From Rhizorhapis sp. SPR117 (GTDB lineage: Bacteria > Pseudomonadota > Alphaproteobacteria > Sphingomonadales > Sphingomonadaceae), in contig NZ_JAKKIE010000007.1 in assembly GCF_021742065.1 (NCBI RefSeq), positions 1 to 64,000 on the forward strand: a stretch of 64,000 nucleotides of DNA, in the 5' to 3' direction. Positions 45,343 through 54,631 of this stretch are shown here, piece by piece. The notes beneath the pieces are model-generated. The model saw only the letters and a list, made by a program, of their open reading frames with translations, searched no databases and had not been told where the DNA came from. The position numbers and the translations under genes were made by a program. Within the stretch, counting starts at the first letter, position 1, and every line of letters begins with the position of its first letter.

Positions 45343-46105
45343 TCGACACAAGCTCCCTGGGGAGGAGCAGTCTGTATTTCGGGACGTACCGCCCCATTTT
45401 CGCAAGGCTGCGATCGCCGGAGCCCAGATCTATCTGGTCCACCTTCACGTGCCGCATGACCGGTAGGTCCGCCCGTTCCGCAAGGTAGAGGAACAGCCGC
45501 CGGACTTTCACCGATGTGCAGGCCTCGAGCAGGGACTGCATGAGCTTGGGGCGAAGCGACGTCATGCCCTCCACGATCTGGCAGGCCTCGACGAGATCGA
45601 ATTCCCTTGGCGCGAGATGCAGCAGCTCCAGTATCGCCCGCTCGGACGTAGCGGCTGTCAATGGATAGCCTTCCGGGGTGCGGTGCTCGGTGAGCCCGAT
45701 ATCGTCCGGCAGGAGCTTGGTTTGCATATGACGGACCTCCCCCCCCCAATGCGCCTGAAACCATGCCGGCAGAACCACGTGCAGCGGCGAGAAGAGGTAG
45801 GCCCTGCTCTCTCCGAAGCGCACATAGTGGCTATTTCCCGTCATCTCGATCGCCGTGAGCGCGCCCACGTGGACCGGCAGCTTCAGCTGGGACTGAACGC
45901 TGTAAAGCGCTCCCTGCCAGGTCACGGTTTCCATCGGGCGCTTGAATGCGCCCCGACCCAACGAGACGAGCCACTGCGAGGATTTATAGTTCTGTAGGTC
46001 CTGTGCTGTCAGACCGAGCGCCTTGAGATGCGGGCTGGTCGCCACCGTGTGTGGCTCCCATGCATCGAGCAACGACCTCAATTTATCAGTTCGACCTACC
46101 TTCAT
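45332..46105 (-). CDS. AbiEi-family antitoxin, now orphaned
   Basis: 257 residues. N-terminal winged helix (VATSPHLKALGLTAQDLQNY, LVSLGRGAFKRP) then AbiEi core (SQLKLPVHVGALTAIEMTGN, SPLHVVLPAWFQAHWGG) and a C-terminal domain with LERAILELLHLAP-like helix (SERAILELLHLAPREFDLVE). It should repress its own promoter and formerly neutralised the toxin downstream, which is now deleted. It might still counter related AbiEii toxins. Confidence 0.78.
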   Translation of the reverse strand: MKVGRTDKLRSLLDAWEPHTVATSPHLKALGLTAQDLQNYKSSQWLVSLGRGAFKRPMETVTWQGALYSVQSQLKLPVHVGALTAIEMTGNSHYVRFGESRAYLFSPLHVVLPAWFQAHWGGEVRHMQTKLLPDDIGLTEHRTPEGYPLTAATSERAILELLHLAPREFDLVEACQIVEGMTSLRPKLMQSLLEACTSVKVRRLFLYLAERADLPVMRHVKVDQIDLGSGDRSLAKMGRYVPKYRLLLPRELVSSGN

Positions 46106-46115
46106 GGCATATCTA

Positions 46116-46170
46116 TGGCATAAATTCCAAGGTCGATCAATGCCTCGGAATTTCCCATCCTAATATGCCA
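46116..46170 (-). promoter_or_regulatory. Nested inverted repeats before the orphan abiEi
   Basis: TGGCATA (46116-46122) with TATGCCA (46164-46170), and inside them AAATTCC (46122-46128) with GGAATTT (46147-46153). They lie just before the antitoxin start at 46105 and are candidate autoregulatory sites. Confidence 0.4.
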
Positions 46171-46264
46171 ACGGTATAGCTATCGCCTATAATTCAATGT
46201 TAAAGGCGGACCCGACATATTCCTGCGGCATAGCCCGGCGCATCCCGTCTTGTGAGAACGATGA

Positions 46265-46281
46265 ACGGGGCTGAACCCCGT
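46265..46281 (-). terminator. Possible terminator of mqsRA
   Basis: ACGGGG-ctgaa-CCCCGT hairpin 25 bases after the mqsA stop. There is no strong T run on the minus strand, so efficiency is doubtful. Confidence 0.3.
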
Positions 46282-46305
46282 AAGATACATACTTTGGTTC
46301 ATGCT

Positions 46306-46707
46306 CTATGCTGCTGACCGAATGGACTTCAGGAACTCGACCTCCTCGGGATGCCGATGGAGAAGCTCGATCAGGCCCACAGCCGCATCGCTCGGCGACA
46401 TGGCCCCGCTTTCATATTTCTGGAAGGCCCGGCGACCACCGCCGATCAGATATCCGGCTTCTTCCTGTGTCAGCTTCAAGCGCTTGCGGACTTCGCGGAC
46501 ATGAGCCGCATAGGCCTTCTTCAGCTCCCGAAACACGCGATCGGATTCGGCGAGATCGGCCCCGGAATGAATCGCGTCGCCATCATCGTCGGGATACCAA
46601 CCGGGCACCTCGACGGTGCGCGTCATCGAGCCGAACTTCACCGTCTGCGGACGCACGCTGCGTCGCAGGAGCGTGCCGGTCTCGGGATGGATGCGCGTCT
46701 CAATCAT
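46306..46707 (-). CDS. mqsA: MqsA-type antitoxin
   Basis: 133 residues. The C-terminal helix-turn-helix RKRLKLTQEEAGYLIGGGRR then FQKYESGAMSPSDAAVGLIE is typical of MqsA/HigA2 antitoxins. The N-terminal zinc-finger cysteines of E. coli MqsA are absent, as in many relatives. It neutralises MqsR and represses the operon. Its start overlaps the mqsR stop by 8 bases, giving the toxin-first order usual for mqsRA. Confidence 0.8.
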   Translation of the reverse strand: MIETRIHPETGTLLRRSVRPQTVKFGSMTRTVEVPGWYPDDDGDAIHSGADLAESDRVFRELKKAYAAHVREVRKRLKLTQEEAGYLIGGGRRAFQKYESGAMSPSDAAVGLIELLHRHPEEVEFLKSIRSAA

Positions 46708-47023
46708 TGCCGACCTCTTTGAACGATGTGAGCGCGACGTCGATCAACGTTTCGCCTGCGAATTTCAGATACAGCCACCGCTGGTCCCACGGCATGTTGT
46801 AGGTGTCGTGCCATACCTTCGAGTTGGGCGGATTGTGCGCTGTCTCCGACTTAATGAAGTCGCCGGCTTCAAGTGCTTGCACCACCTCAACAATGTCTCC
46901 CAGCGAATAGCCCAGAGCGCGGGCACCCTGGACGGCAGTGCGCGTGATCTCCAAGGTCTCAACCTGCGCGAACTTCGCCCGGACCGCAGCCAGATTATGA
47001 TGCGGCTTCCGCTTGATCGCCAT
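46700..47023 (-). CDS. mqsR: MqsR-family mRNA interferase toxin
   Basis: 107 residues from MAIKRKPHHNLAAVRAKFAQ, the characteristic KRKPHYxL opening of MqsR. The core includes ALGYSLGDIVEVVQALEAGD and the C-terminal RWLYLKFAGETLIDVALTSF. MqsR enzymes cut mRNA at GCU and similar sites. An upstream in-frame Met at 47095 is less likely because the family starts here. Confidence 0.82.
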   Translation of the reverse strand: MAIKRKPHHNLAAVRAKFAQVETLEITRTAVQGARALGYSLGDIVEVVQALEAGDFIKSETAHNPPNSKVWHDTYNMPWDQRWLYLKFAGETLIDVALTSFKEVGND

Positions 47024-47033
47024 CCCAATATAC

Positions 47034-47044
47034 ACCTTGAAGGT
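47034..47044 (-). promoter_or_regulatory. MqsA-like operator before mqsR
   Basis: ACCTT-G-AAGGT, a palindrome 10 bases before the mqsR start, similar to the AGGT-type palindromes bound by MqsA in E. coli. Likely the autoregulatory site. Confidence 0.45.
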
Positions 47045-47182
47045 TAATTCATCAAGACTGGTCCAGTTCGCGAAATCGCTCCTCCAGCGGGGCATTTCGC
47101 GCGCTAACGCAGCTGAGCCGTATCACGTAAGCAGTTGCGAACAAACCTCGAACGCACTATGGTGGAGGCGCGGAGAAAGCCG

Positions 47183-47392
47183 ATGCGTTTCGCCAAATTT
47201 GACATAGAGACTTACAATCGAACAAAGGATCTCTCCGCCGGTCCCATTTACGCGATCGTCGAGGAAGAAATCCCGGAAATCGAGATGATCACCGACCAGG
47301 AGGGCAATCCGACGCGTGGCGGAATGATCGGCTATGCCTTGGCCTATGCTCTGATGGTCAGCTTTGTCGGAGCTATGTTCTACCTGCTCTGA
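47183..47392 (+). CDS. Small single-pass membrane protein
   Basis: 69 residues from MRFAKFDIETYNRTKDLSAG, with GGAG about 8 bases upstream of ATG 47183; upstream in-frame starts exist. The C-terminus GYALAYALMVSFVGAMFYLL is one membrane helix. It is convergent with traG, 1 base from its stop, and may be an entry-exclusion or transfer-related protein, but this is only inferred from position. Confidence 0.5.
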   Translation: MRFAKFDIETYNRTKDLSAGPIYAIVEEEIPEIEMITDQEGNPTRGGMIGYALAYALMVSFVGAMFYLL

Positions 47393-47393
47393 C

Positions 47394-50204
47394 CTATTCG
47401 CGAAGCTTGGGATCCTGGAAGAAGCCGCGATCATGATCGCGGTTCACTTCCTGCTCCAGATCGACGGCACCCAGCACGCGCTGCCCTCGTATCGTCTGAG
47501 CCGCTGCTCGATCGTTATTCAACTCGCCCTTGCCGGCCTCGATGATTGCGGCGGCGCCCACATCGCCAGCACCGGCAGGGCCGGCGGCCAATCGCCCGGG
47601 TCCGTGCGGACGGTAAGATGTCTTGACGTCTGCCGCGCTCGAGACGCTTGGCCGGCTCACGTCAACGAGGTCCGGGTCGTGCAGGCGGCCCGCAATCTCG
47701 GCTCGAATGCCATCCTGCTTGTCGTGCATCCAGCGCGTGATCATTTCCTGGCGCACGAGACGCTGCTGGTCGGTCAGATCGGTTGCCCAAAGCTCAGGCG
47801 CTTCAAGACCCGGGTTCTCGACCTGCTGGTGCCGATACCATTGCGCAAGATCCTGGCTCAGATTTTCGCTGAGCTGCATGCCATGCGTCTCAGCGTAGCT
47901 CGCATCGCGTGAAAGCTGTTGGGAAAGCTCCTCAAGCCGGCGAGCCGTTTCCGAATAGGACTTCGCCCGCGCCAGTGAATCCTCCGTGCTCGACGACGCG
48001 GACGATGTCGCAGAAGCTCGGCTGAAGCTGCCGCTGCGTGAGTAAGTCCCATCGGACATCGTCGCGCCGCTGCCGCTGGCATGTTCGTCCCGCACCCCAC
48101 TCGACGATGTGTTGGCACTGTCACTACCAAGGGTTTCATCTGTGGTGTGACGCAATGCGTCTGTTTGGCTGCCTGACTTAGAAATACTTCCCCCAATGCT
48201 GGGAAGACGACCGAGCACTCCTCCGCGACCACCAGCCCCACCTCCCGCTTGGCGACCGCCTATTCCGGCCGAAACAGTCCCCGAAAACTGATCGCTCGTC
48301 TGCGCCTGGCGGTCGTGGCTCTGTCCTATCCGCTGGCCCTGAGAGATCGTATCGCGTTCCTCCAGGCCCTGTGAACTGCTTCCGGTCCGTCTGTCGAACG
48401 CCTCCACAGAACTATTCGCCTGACGCCCGCTGCTCGACTCCCAGCCCGACGAGCGTTCGGTGGAGGTACCGAAGGCACTGCGGTTCGCGTGGGTCGCCGT
48501 CAGGATGTCGGCTGCGGCATTCTCATAGGCCTGCGCCTGGCGGTGCGCCTCGTTCGCCATCTCGCGCCATTCTGCCACCGAACCCGTGCTCATCGTGGGT
48601 GTAAAGCCCAATCGCGAAATCGCGCCGCTCGTATCGAACACCTCCTGGCCGTTGCCGAAACCCGACACGACCGCGCCGTTGTCCTGTCGCCACCCGACGC
48701 TGGTGGCACCGCCCATGAAGCTCGGCGCCGTTGACCACTGGTCGCTTTGGCGCATATTCGATGTCGCGTTCGCCCAGCTCACATTGCCGTAGGAGTAGTT
48801 GCCAGTGGTCTGCTCGAGGGCTGCGGCTTCCGCCGCATTCTGCGCTGGCGCGAGCATCGAGGTCGCCTGGCCGGCGATCGACATCGCACCGCGCGCGAGG
48901 CCCGCGGCGAGGAACGGGATGCTCATCAGCATGAAGCCGGCAATCGTCGCCGTCTCCCCATTCACCGCGCCAATTCCGGCGTAGGTGCCGAGCGTCACCC
49001 CGCCGGCGGCGACACCAGCGGAGGCTGCCTCGGCCCGCGTCATGCAGATCATATGGAGGATGACGTAGAGCGGCCCCCAGGCAGCCAGGTAGAAGAACCC
49101 CATCGCATAGCCCTTGAGCGACGCCAGCCCCGTTTGTGGCATCAGAAAAAGCGGGAAGATCACCGGGAACATCGCAAAAAATACGACGGTCAGCACGATG
49201 TTGAGGATCGGCACCCACGCCATCGCCTGCTGCGCGATCGAATTGTAGGTATTGCGAGCCTGGATGTCGGCACGGGTCTGTGCGAAGGTATCGATCGTCG
49301 CCGCGCCCGTTCCTCCCGCCATGCTATTTCGCGCCTGCATGAACGCATTGATCGCCGTGTTCTGCCGCATGGAATCGCTATAACTGCTGCCCGAGCCGGT
49401 GAACGCGGCGTTCGCGATCGGCAGATCATGTTTGAGCTTGTCGGCAGCCAGCGAGTTGCTCAGCTTCGGATAGAGTTCTTTCCCCCAGATCGGAGTGTTC
49501 GCCTCGATCATCGGTGCCCACTGTGCATCGAGCATCCCATAGGCCTGCCGGCACGTGACAATCGCGCTGGTGACGGTCCCGTCTCCCTGACGCTCCAGCC
49601 ATTGCTGCGAGCGCGCCTCGGATCCGGGCCCGATGTCGGCCCATAGGTCTTTCGATTGCGCGAGGAGCGTCAGCGACTTTTGGTAGAGCATCACATCGCC
49701 GAAAAGGCACTTCTTGAAGTGCTCCTCAAGGTTCGTTGAAAACTCGGCATCGCGAATGATGAAATTGCGGGTCGCGTCGAAAAGCCGCGCTCCGTAGACC
49801 ATGCCGTTCGTCGAGTAGTTGAGCTCGATTGGCATTACGAAGACAGTCTCTGCCGTACGCGTCAGCCAGTCTCCGATCTGCGTCGTGAAGCTCGCCAGGA
49901 CACCGAGCCCCAACGGGACGTTGGCGACTGTAGCCGGCGCGAGCGATGGATTGATCCGATCGGTGACCTTCACATCGATCGTAGGCACCATGAGGCAGAG
50001 GTAGATGGCCGTTGATTGGAGAAACCAGTTCATCCACACGCGAAAGTTCATGGTGAAGGCGACCACGAGCAGCGAGTAGATGAGGCCCATCACCATCACG
50101 ACCCGCAGAAGTGATCGGTACCCGCCGCCGCCCGACCAAGCGGCGACCGCGTTGAACGTGTTGACGAGATACTCCCCGCCCCCGACCGTGAAGACTTCGA
50201 GCAT
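47394..50204 (-). CDS. traG: F-type transfer protein TraG
   Basis: 936 residues. The N-terminal membrane domain (GLIYSLLVVAFTMNFRVWMN and several later helices, about residues 30-470) matches TraG_N, needed for pilus assembly. The long Ser/Gly/Gln-rich C-terminal region (RSGSFSRASATSSASSSTED) matches the periplasmic part linked in F to mating-pair stabilisation and entry exclusion. It is the last gene of the mating-pair operon, 18 bases after traH. Confidence 0.9.
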   Translation of the reverse strand: MLEVFTVGGGEYLVNTFNAVAAWSGGGGYRSLLRVVMVMGLIYSLLVVAFTMNFRVWMNWFLQSTAIYLCLMVPTIDVKVTDRINPSLAPATVANVPLGLGVLASFTTQIGDWLTRTAETVFVMPIELNYSTNGMVYGARLFDATRNFIIRDAEFSTNLEEHFKKCLFGDVMLYQKSLTLLAQSKDLWADIGPGSEARSQQWLERQGDGTVTSAIVTCRQAYGMLDAQWAPMIEANTPIWGKELYPKLSNSLAADKLKHDLPIANAAFTGSGSSYSDSMRQNTAINAFMQARNSMAGGTGAATIDTFAQTRADIQARNTYNSIAQQAMAWVPILNIVLTVVFFAMFPVIFPLFLMPQTGLASLKGYAMGFFYLAAWGPLYVILHMICMTRAEAASAGVAAGGVTLGTYAGIGAVNGETATIAGFMLMSIPFLAAGLARGAMSIAGQATSMLAPAQNAAEAAALEQTTGNYSYGNVSWANATSNMRQSDQWSTAPSFMGGATSVGWRQDNGAVVSGFGNGQEVFDTSGAISRLGFTPTMSTGSVAEWREMANEAHRQAQAYENAAADILTATHANRSAFGTSTERSSGWESSSGRQANSSVEAFDRRTGSSSQGLEERDTISQGQRIGQSHDRQAQTSDQFSGTVSAGIGGRQAGGGAGGRGGVLGRLPSIGGSISKSGSQTDALRHTTDETLGSDSANTSSSGVRDEHASGSGATMSDGTYSRSGSFSRASATSSASSSTEDSLARAKSYSETARRLEELSQQLSRDASYAETHGMQLSENLSQDLAQWYRHQQVENPGLEAPELWATDLTDQQRLVRQEMITRWMHDKQDGIRAEIAGRLHDPDLVDVSRPSVSSAADVKTSYRPHGPGRLAAGPAGAGDVGAAAIIEAGKGELNNDRAAAQTIRGQRVLGAVDLEQEVNRDHDRGFFQDPKLRE

Positions 50205-50222
50205 CGTCCCGCCTCCCCCGCC

Positions 50223-51677
50223 CTACATCAGGCCCTGTGCGTTCAGGCCACGTGAGAAGTTCAGCGCGGATGACATGCCCGGCGTCATCGAGTTTTGAAG
50301 TGTGGACTCGAGCATGATGCTGCGGTCGATGATCTGCATCGTCACCTGCAGCTTGTTAGAGAGCTTTACATCGCGCTGCGCAAATTTCTGCCGTGTGGCC
50401 GCGATCTGCTGCTTCCACTGAGTCGCGGTCGCCTGGTCGAATGTCTGATAATGCGTCTGCGCCTGCTCGACCCGATCGAGCATATTGTCGAGCATCGCCG
50501 CCAGCAGGTCGACCGCAACGATTTCGGACAGGGTCTCGATCTCGCCATCGGTGAGGGCGTAATGCGCATAAGCCTGAACGGAGAGAATCTTGTAGAGCGG
50601 AACCGTGGCGAGGTTCAGGAGCTGCTTCTCCGACGCATCGAGGGCGGTGTCCGTGCGAATCTTGCTGCTCATCGAGCGGATCATTCCCGCGATCCGCGGC
50701 CGCAACGCCGACGATGCCGGCACCGTCAGGGTCTGCTCACCGACATCGTAGCAGTCGGTGTCGTTGCACTTGAGCATCTTCACGGCCGGCGCATCAGCTG
50801 TGCCGTCAAGCAAGGCCGTTACCACCGCCTCCTCCGCCGGTCCGAACATGACGACTTTCCCGCCCACGCTCGGATCGGTCGACGGCGTCGTCACGACGGT
50901 CCCGACCAGCGTCATGATATATTCGGAGAACGATTGGTCGAATGCTCCGAATTTGGCCGACTTCTTCAGGGCTTCCCAGGTATAATTGTGCGGCTCCCCG
51001 ACGAGCTGGTCCTTCATATTGGCGTCGGTATTGCCCGCGATCGTGCTGTCGCGCCGGTTCCCGTTGTTGCAACCTTGCCGGGACGCAGCCCAGTCCGAAA
51101 ACACACCTTGGCTGTTGCCGACGGCCTCGCAAATCGTGGAGCGTGTGGTCTCCATCTGTGGCCAGATCCCGCCTACGAGCGCCTGCGCGGTCTCGCAACT
51201 CGAGATATTCATCTGGTTGAGAAGCTGTGCCTTCTGGCTGAACTCGTCCATCACCTTGCCGATCTCCGGCGAAACGGAATCGATCGCGAGCTTGAACGCG
51301 AAACCCAGAGCGTTATTCGCGGTCGCCTTCAGCATGGCCACGATCTCCGAGGCATTGATGAAGGAGAAGCTGCCAGCGAAAAGGTCGATGCCGCCGCAGC
51401 CCGCTCGCGCGCTCGGGAGCTGAAGGTTGAACGGCGAAACGCTCTTCTGTGGAAAGCGCGTCCAGACATTGCCCAGCGAGTAATAGCCGGCCGACTGGCC
51501 CTGGAACGCCGTCGGCCCGGTGACATTCGCGGCACCGCCAGCGTCGTTGAAGAAGCCGTTCATCTGCGAGGCGACATCGGCGCGCGCGACGCCGACCAAT
51601 GCGAAATGCGAAGCGGCGACCAGCGCGAGACCGGTGCTCAGCCTACGGCGCAGCGCGCCCTTTTGCCCGCGCGCCAT
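50223..51677 (-). CDS. traH: F-type pilus assembly protein TraH
   Basis: 484 residues with a signal peptide (LALVAASHFALVGVARA) and the conserved TraH start MNGFFNDAGGAANVTGPTAF then GNVWTRFPQ and AGCGGIDLFAGSFSFINASE. A C-terminal coiled coil is present. It is a periplasmic protein of the outer assembly. It abuts traF, sharing one base. Confidence 0.92.
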   Translation of the reverse strand: MARGQKGALRRRLSTGLALVAASHFALVGVARADVASQMNGFFNDAGGAANVTGPTAFQGQSAGYYSLGNVWTRFPQKSVSPFNLQLPSARAGCGGIDLFAGSFSFINASEIVAMLKATANNALGFAFKLAIDSVSPEIGKVMDEFSQKAQLLNQMNISSCETAQALVGGIWPQMETTRSTICEAVGNSQGVFSDWAASRQGCNNGNRRDSTIAGNTDANMKDQLVGEPHNYTWEALKKSAKFGAFDQSFSEYIMTLVGTVVTTPSTDPSVGGKVVMFGPAEEAVVTALLDGTADAPAVKMLKCNDTDCYDVGEQTLTVPASSALRPRIAGMIRSMSSKIRTDTALDASEKQLLNLATVPLYKILSVQAYAHYALTDGEIETLSEIVAVDLLAAMLDNMLDRVEQAQTHYQTFDQATATQWKQQIAATRQKFAQRDVKLSNKLQVTMQIIDRSIMLESTLQNSMTPGMSSALNFSRGLNAQGLM

Positions 51678-52507
51678 CAGTAATCGCTCCCCACCTTGGT
51701 GTTGGTCAGCATGAAGATGCGATCCATGATCTCATCAGCGCTCAGCACGCCGTAGCCGACCGGGATCGTCCGCCTGGTCTGGGTGTCGAAGAGGACCAGC
51801 GCTGGCGTCTCGTTGCCTGGAATCCCCATCCGTGCGCGCTGGCCGGAATCGACGACGTAGTTCGGGAACTCGCGGTTCGGCCCGCCATCCATCGAGACGG
51901 CCATCACCGTCATGCGGTGGCTGTCGGTGACCGATCGCAGGATCGGCGCGAAAACCTCGCAGGCACCGCAGCTCTGAGCGTAGAAATAGAAGAGACCGTA
52001 GCGCTGGCCGAGGTTCGTGAGGACCGCATCCCGGTCCGCCTGGCGGTTGTCCAGCCAGAGCCGTTTGCCCACTGTCGAGACGGGCCGCTGCAGCGTGTAG
52101 TCGAGGTCCGGGTTCTGCCAGAGCGCGCGCTGCCAGGTGTCGGAGAAGGTCGACGCGCGATCGAGCTGCTCGCGCTGGAAGCGCACATAGTTGATCACGT
52201 TGGTTTCGGTCGGATCCAGGATGGCTTTCGCCTTCAGCTCATCCAGTTGCTTGGCGATGGTCGCGATGCGATCGACCGCGCTCTCCTCCCGGACCTGCGC
52301 CGTCGACCCGGTCTCCTCCGCTGGCTTGGGCTTCGCGCAATAGAACCATTGGCCGAGCCGCCGTTCGCGACAATAGAAGTCGTCGGAGCGATCCTGTTCA
52401 ATTGCATCGCCCTGTGGCGGCGGTGCTTCCTGCGCGAGGACCTGCGGCCCCCAGATCGCGGCTGACAGCGCGGCGGTCAGGATGAACGTCTTACCGAAGA
52501 TCGACAT
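51677..52507 (-). CDS. traF: F-type assembly protein TraF (thioredoxin-like)
   Basis: 276 residues from MSIFGKTFILTAALSAAIWG, a signal peptide. The C-terminal thioredoxin-like domain has YAQSCGACEVFAPILRS, keeping a CxxC pair that F-plasmid TraF itself has lost. It likely shuffles disulfides in the Cys-rich TraN and TraU, with DsbC encoded in the same operon. Confidence 0.9.
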   Translation of the reverse strand: MSIFGKTFILTAALSAAIWGPQVLAQEAPPPQGDAIEQDRSDDFYCRERRLGQWFYCAKPKPAEETGSTAQVREESAVDRIATIAKQLDELKAKAILDPTETNVINYVRFQREQLDRASTFSDTWQRALWQNPDLDYTLQRPVSTVGKRLWLDNRQADRDAVLTNLGQRYGLFYFYAQSCGACEVFAPILRSVTDSHRMTVMAVSMDGGPNREFPNYVVDSGQRARMGIPGNETPALVLFDTQTRRTIPVGYGVLSADEIMDRIFMLTNTKVGSDY

Positions 52508-52730
52508 GGCTCGCTTTCCTTTCGTCATCGCTGGAGCTGGCGCGGAGGGATGTGAGGAGGATCTGGTCTGCAGGCCGATCCCACCCCGAGACGTGGACGC
52601 AGCAGTCCGCCACCGTCGTGCGGTGCTGGCCAGCGCACGGTGTCGGCACCGGCGTGGGAGGCGTACTGCTGGAGGGCTGCAGGACGAACGCTGACACGAT
52701 GACCGGAAGCTCGAGAAGCGACAGTGTCAT
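52491..52730 (-). CDS. Possible small gene between traN and traF
   Basis: 79 residues starting MTLSLLELPVIVSAFVLQPS, with a strong GGGAGA about 7 bases before ATG 52730. It fills most of the 288-base gap between traN and traF and ends 17 bases inside traF. The composition (Pro, Thr, Cys) is not convincing and no domain is known. The ribosome-binding site is the main support. Confidence 0.35.
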   Translation of the reverse strand: MTLSLLELPVIVSAFVLQPSSSTPPTPVPTPCAGQHRTTVADCCVHVSGWDRPADQILLTSLRASSSDDERKASHVDLR

Positions 52731-52795
52731 GAACTTTCTCCCTGATGTTGAGCCGCACGGCGGCCTCTCTCAGCGCGGGCTTCATCGGGACCACG

Positions 52796-54631
52796 TCATT
52801 TGCCGTGGAGATCGTAGTAGGACTGAATTTTTGCTTGGATGTCCGACATTGTCTGCACCTCGTCGGGCAGCTTCGCGGCATCCATGAAGTCCGCATAGAC
52901 GTCCGTGAAATCCATCACCGACAGATCGAGCCGGGCGAATTCGTCGACCGTGAATCCCTGGCACTGTTCCTTTTTCGCGCTACCCCAAGGCTTGCCGAGC
53001 TGGGGGCGGCCCTGCTCCTGCAGGATGCGCGAGAGCTTGCTTTCGAAACAGCAATAGGCAGTGCGCTTGGTCGAGCAGATGCCGAGAAAACTCGATGAGC
53101 AGTACGTGCCGAGATTGTGGCAAAGGCCCATCCGATCCTTGATGTCGAGTTTCATCTCGTCCTGACTGCACGCGAACAGGACGAGAAATGGGGTGGCGAA
53201 CGCGGCGATCGCCGCCGGCCCGCCAGCCAGCGCCGCGGCGCCTGCCGCCACGGGGACGGCACCCGACACTTTGCCGGCGCAGCAATTGATCAGGCCGAAA
53301 ACCGGCTTGTGGCAGGTTTCGCGAGTACCCGTAAACACGCGGAAGTTATTCTCGTCGAATTCCTTGCCCGCTTGATCAAGCGCATGCAGGCCGACAAGCG
53401 CATCGCGAAATTCGGTGGAGGCTTCGCGAACGATCGGCTCGCAGTCGCCATTGACGCAGTAGACGTCGTCTCCGCAGATATATTGCTTGCCGGTCGGCAC
53501 TTTGCTTGCCGGTGTCGGGCAGCGATAGACCTTCTCCGTGACTTTGCACGGCCCGTCCTGGGGATCGTCCAGACAATCGTCCCGGACATAGGTGCAGGCC
53601 GAGTTCGCCTCCAAATCGCCGCAGTCGTTTCCTGCCGTCATGACTTTGCACGAGAAATCCCGCTTCCATGCCCAACAAGGCTGCGTCACAGGCACACCCT
53701 CGATGATCCGGGTCTCCAACCCTTCCGTGCAAACCTCGCCAGCCGGATCGGCGGAGCACATGGTGTCGCCTGCAAGCCCTGTGCAGCCGTCAACGCGCTT
53801 GACGGTGACCTTCGCCTCGGTCGTCTTGGCATGCCATCCTTGGCCGGTGATCGGGCTCGGAAGCAGCGATAGATCTGTCAGGTTCTCCGAGCAGACATAT
53901 TCGGTCGCATAATAATCGTCGCAGAACTTGTTGGTGGAAACGCCGTAGATGACATGGGCGGCGCACGCCTGCATTGCTATGCCTGTGGGCTTGCAGGTGC
54001 CCGCGGCGAGATGCGGGGCCATTGCATCGTAGCGCGCAAACGGTGTGCCATAGGCACCATTCGGAACGACGAAGAACTTGTAAGCGTCGGTCGTGGTCGT
54101 CTCGGGAACCATGGTAATCGCACAGGATCGCGGCTGATCCTCGATCTTGGTGCCCTGGTTGCAGGTCGCCTCATAATATCCCGTGCCGCTTGTCGGCGGA
54201 GGCAAGGGAGTGCAGGCGCCCGAGCCGCTCGAGATCGCCACGTCGTCGAGATAAGTCGTCGGGTCATTCTCCACGGTTGTCGCACGATTAGTGGTCGCCA
54301 GAATGTCTGCGTTGCTGAAGGTCGGCCGGATATGATCGGCATCGGTCGAAAGGCGATAGCTTTCGTTTCCCGATTTCATGGCCTGAGCGTCGGAGACAAG
54401 CCGATCGGGATCGTCAAAATAGGTGCTCTGAGGCTGGTCCGTTCCCGAATAGCCCGGAACCGCTTTCGCCTGCGCATCGGTCGACGGCACGATCGAGGAA
54501 TCGTTCCTCTTCTCCAGAGCCATCGCTTTGCCTTCTTCGCGAGCCTGTTCTACCGTCATGGTTTGCGCACTCACCGGCTCGGCGACCAGGAGCAGTACGC
54601 AAAGCGTGCTCACAAGGCGCCGCGCAATCAC
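52796..54631 (-). CDS. traN: Mating-pair stabilisation protein TraN
   Basis: 611 residues with signal peptide (LVSTLCVLLLVAEPVSAQ) and many cysteines in the middle and C-terminal parts (CADCxx-like runs such as GDDVYCVNGDCEPIVRE, LINCCAGKVSG). TraN is the outer-membrane adhesin that contacts recipient porins. The C-terminal region EQCQGFTVDEFARLDLS is the family's conserved end. It overlaps trbC by 4 bases. Confidence 0.9.
   Translation of the reverse strand: MIARRLVSTLCVLLLVAEPVSAQTMTVEQAREEGKAMALEKRNDSSIVPSTDAQAKAVPGYSGTDQPQSTYFDDPDRLVSDAQAMKSGNESYRLSTDADHIRPTFSNADILATTNRATTVENDPTTYLDDVAISSGSGACTPLPPPTSGTGYYEATCNQGTKIEDQPRSCAITMVPETTTTDAYKFFVVPNGAYGTPFARYDAMAPHLAAGTCKPTGIAMQACAAHVIYGVSTNKFCDDYYATEYVCSENLTDLSLLPSPITGQGWHAKTTEAKVTVKRVDGCTGLAGDTMCSADPAGEVCTEGLETRIIEGVPVTQPCWAWKRDFSCKVMTAGNDCGDLEANSACTYVRDDCLDDPQDGPCKVTEKVYRCPTPASKVPTGKQYICGDDVYCVNGDCEPIVREASTEFRDALVGLHALDQAGKEFDENNFRVFTGTRETCHKPVFGLINCCAGKVSGAVPVAAGAAALAGGPAAIAAFATPFLVLFACSQDEMKLDIKDRMGLCHNLGTYCSSSFLGICSTKRTAYCCFESKLSRILQEQGRPQLGKPWGSAKKEQCQGFTVDEFARLDLSVMDFTDVYADFMDAAKLPDEVQTMSDIQAKIQSYYDLHGK

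Noticed and set aside
50295..51683. 462-residue plus-strand open frame
   Set aside because: Shadow of traH, which has a signal peptide and conserved family features.
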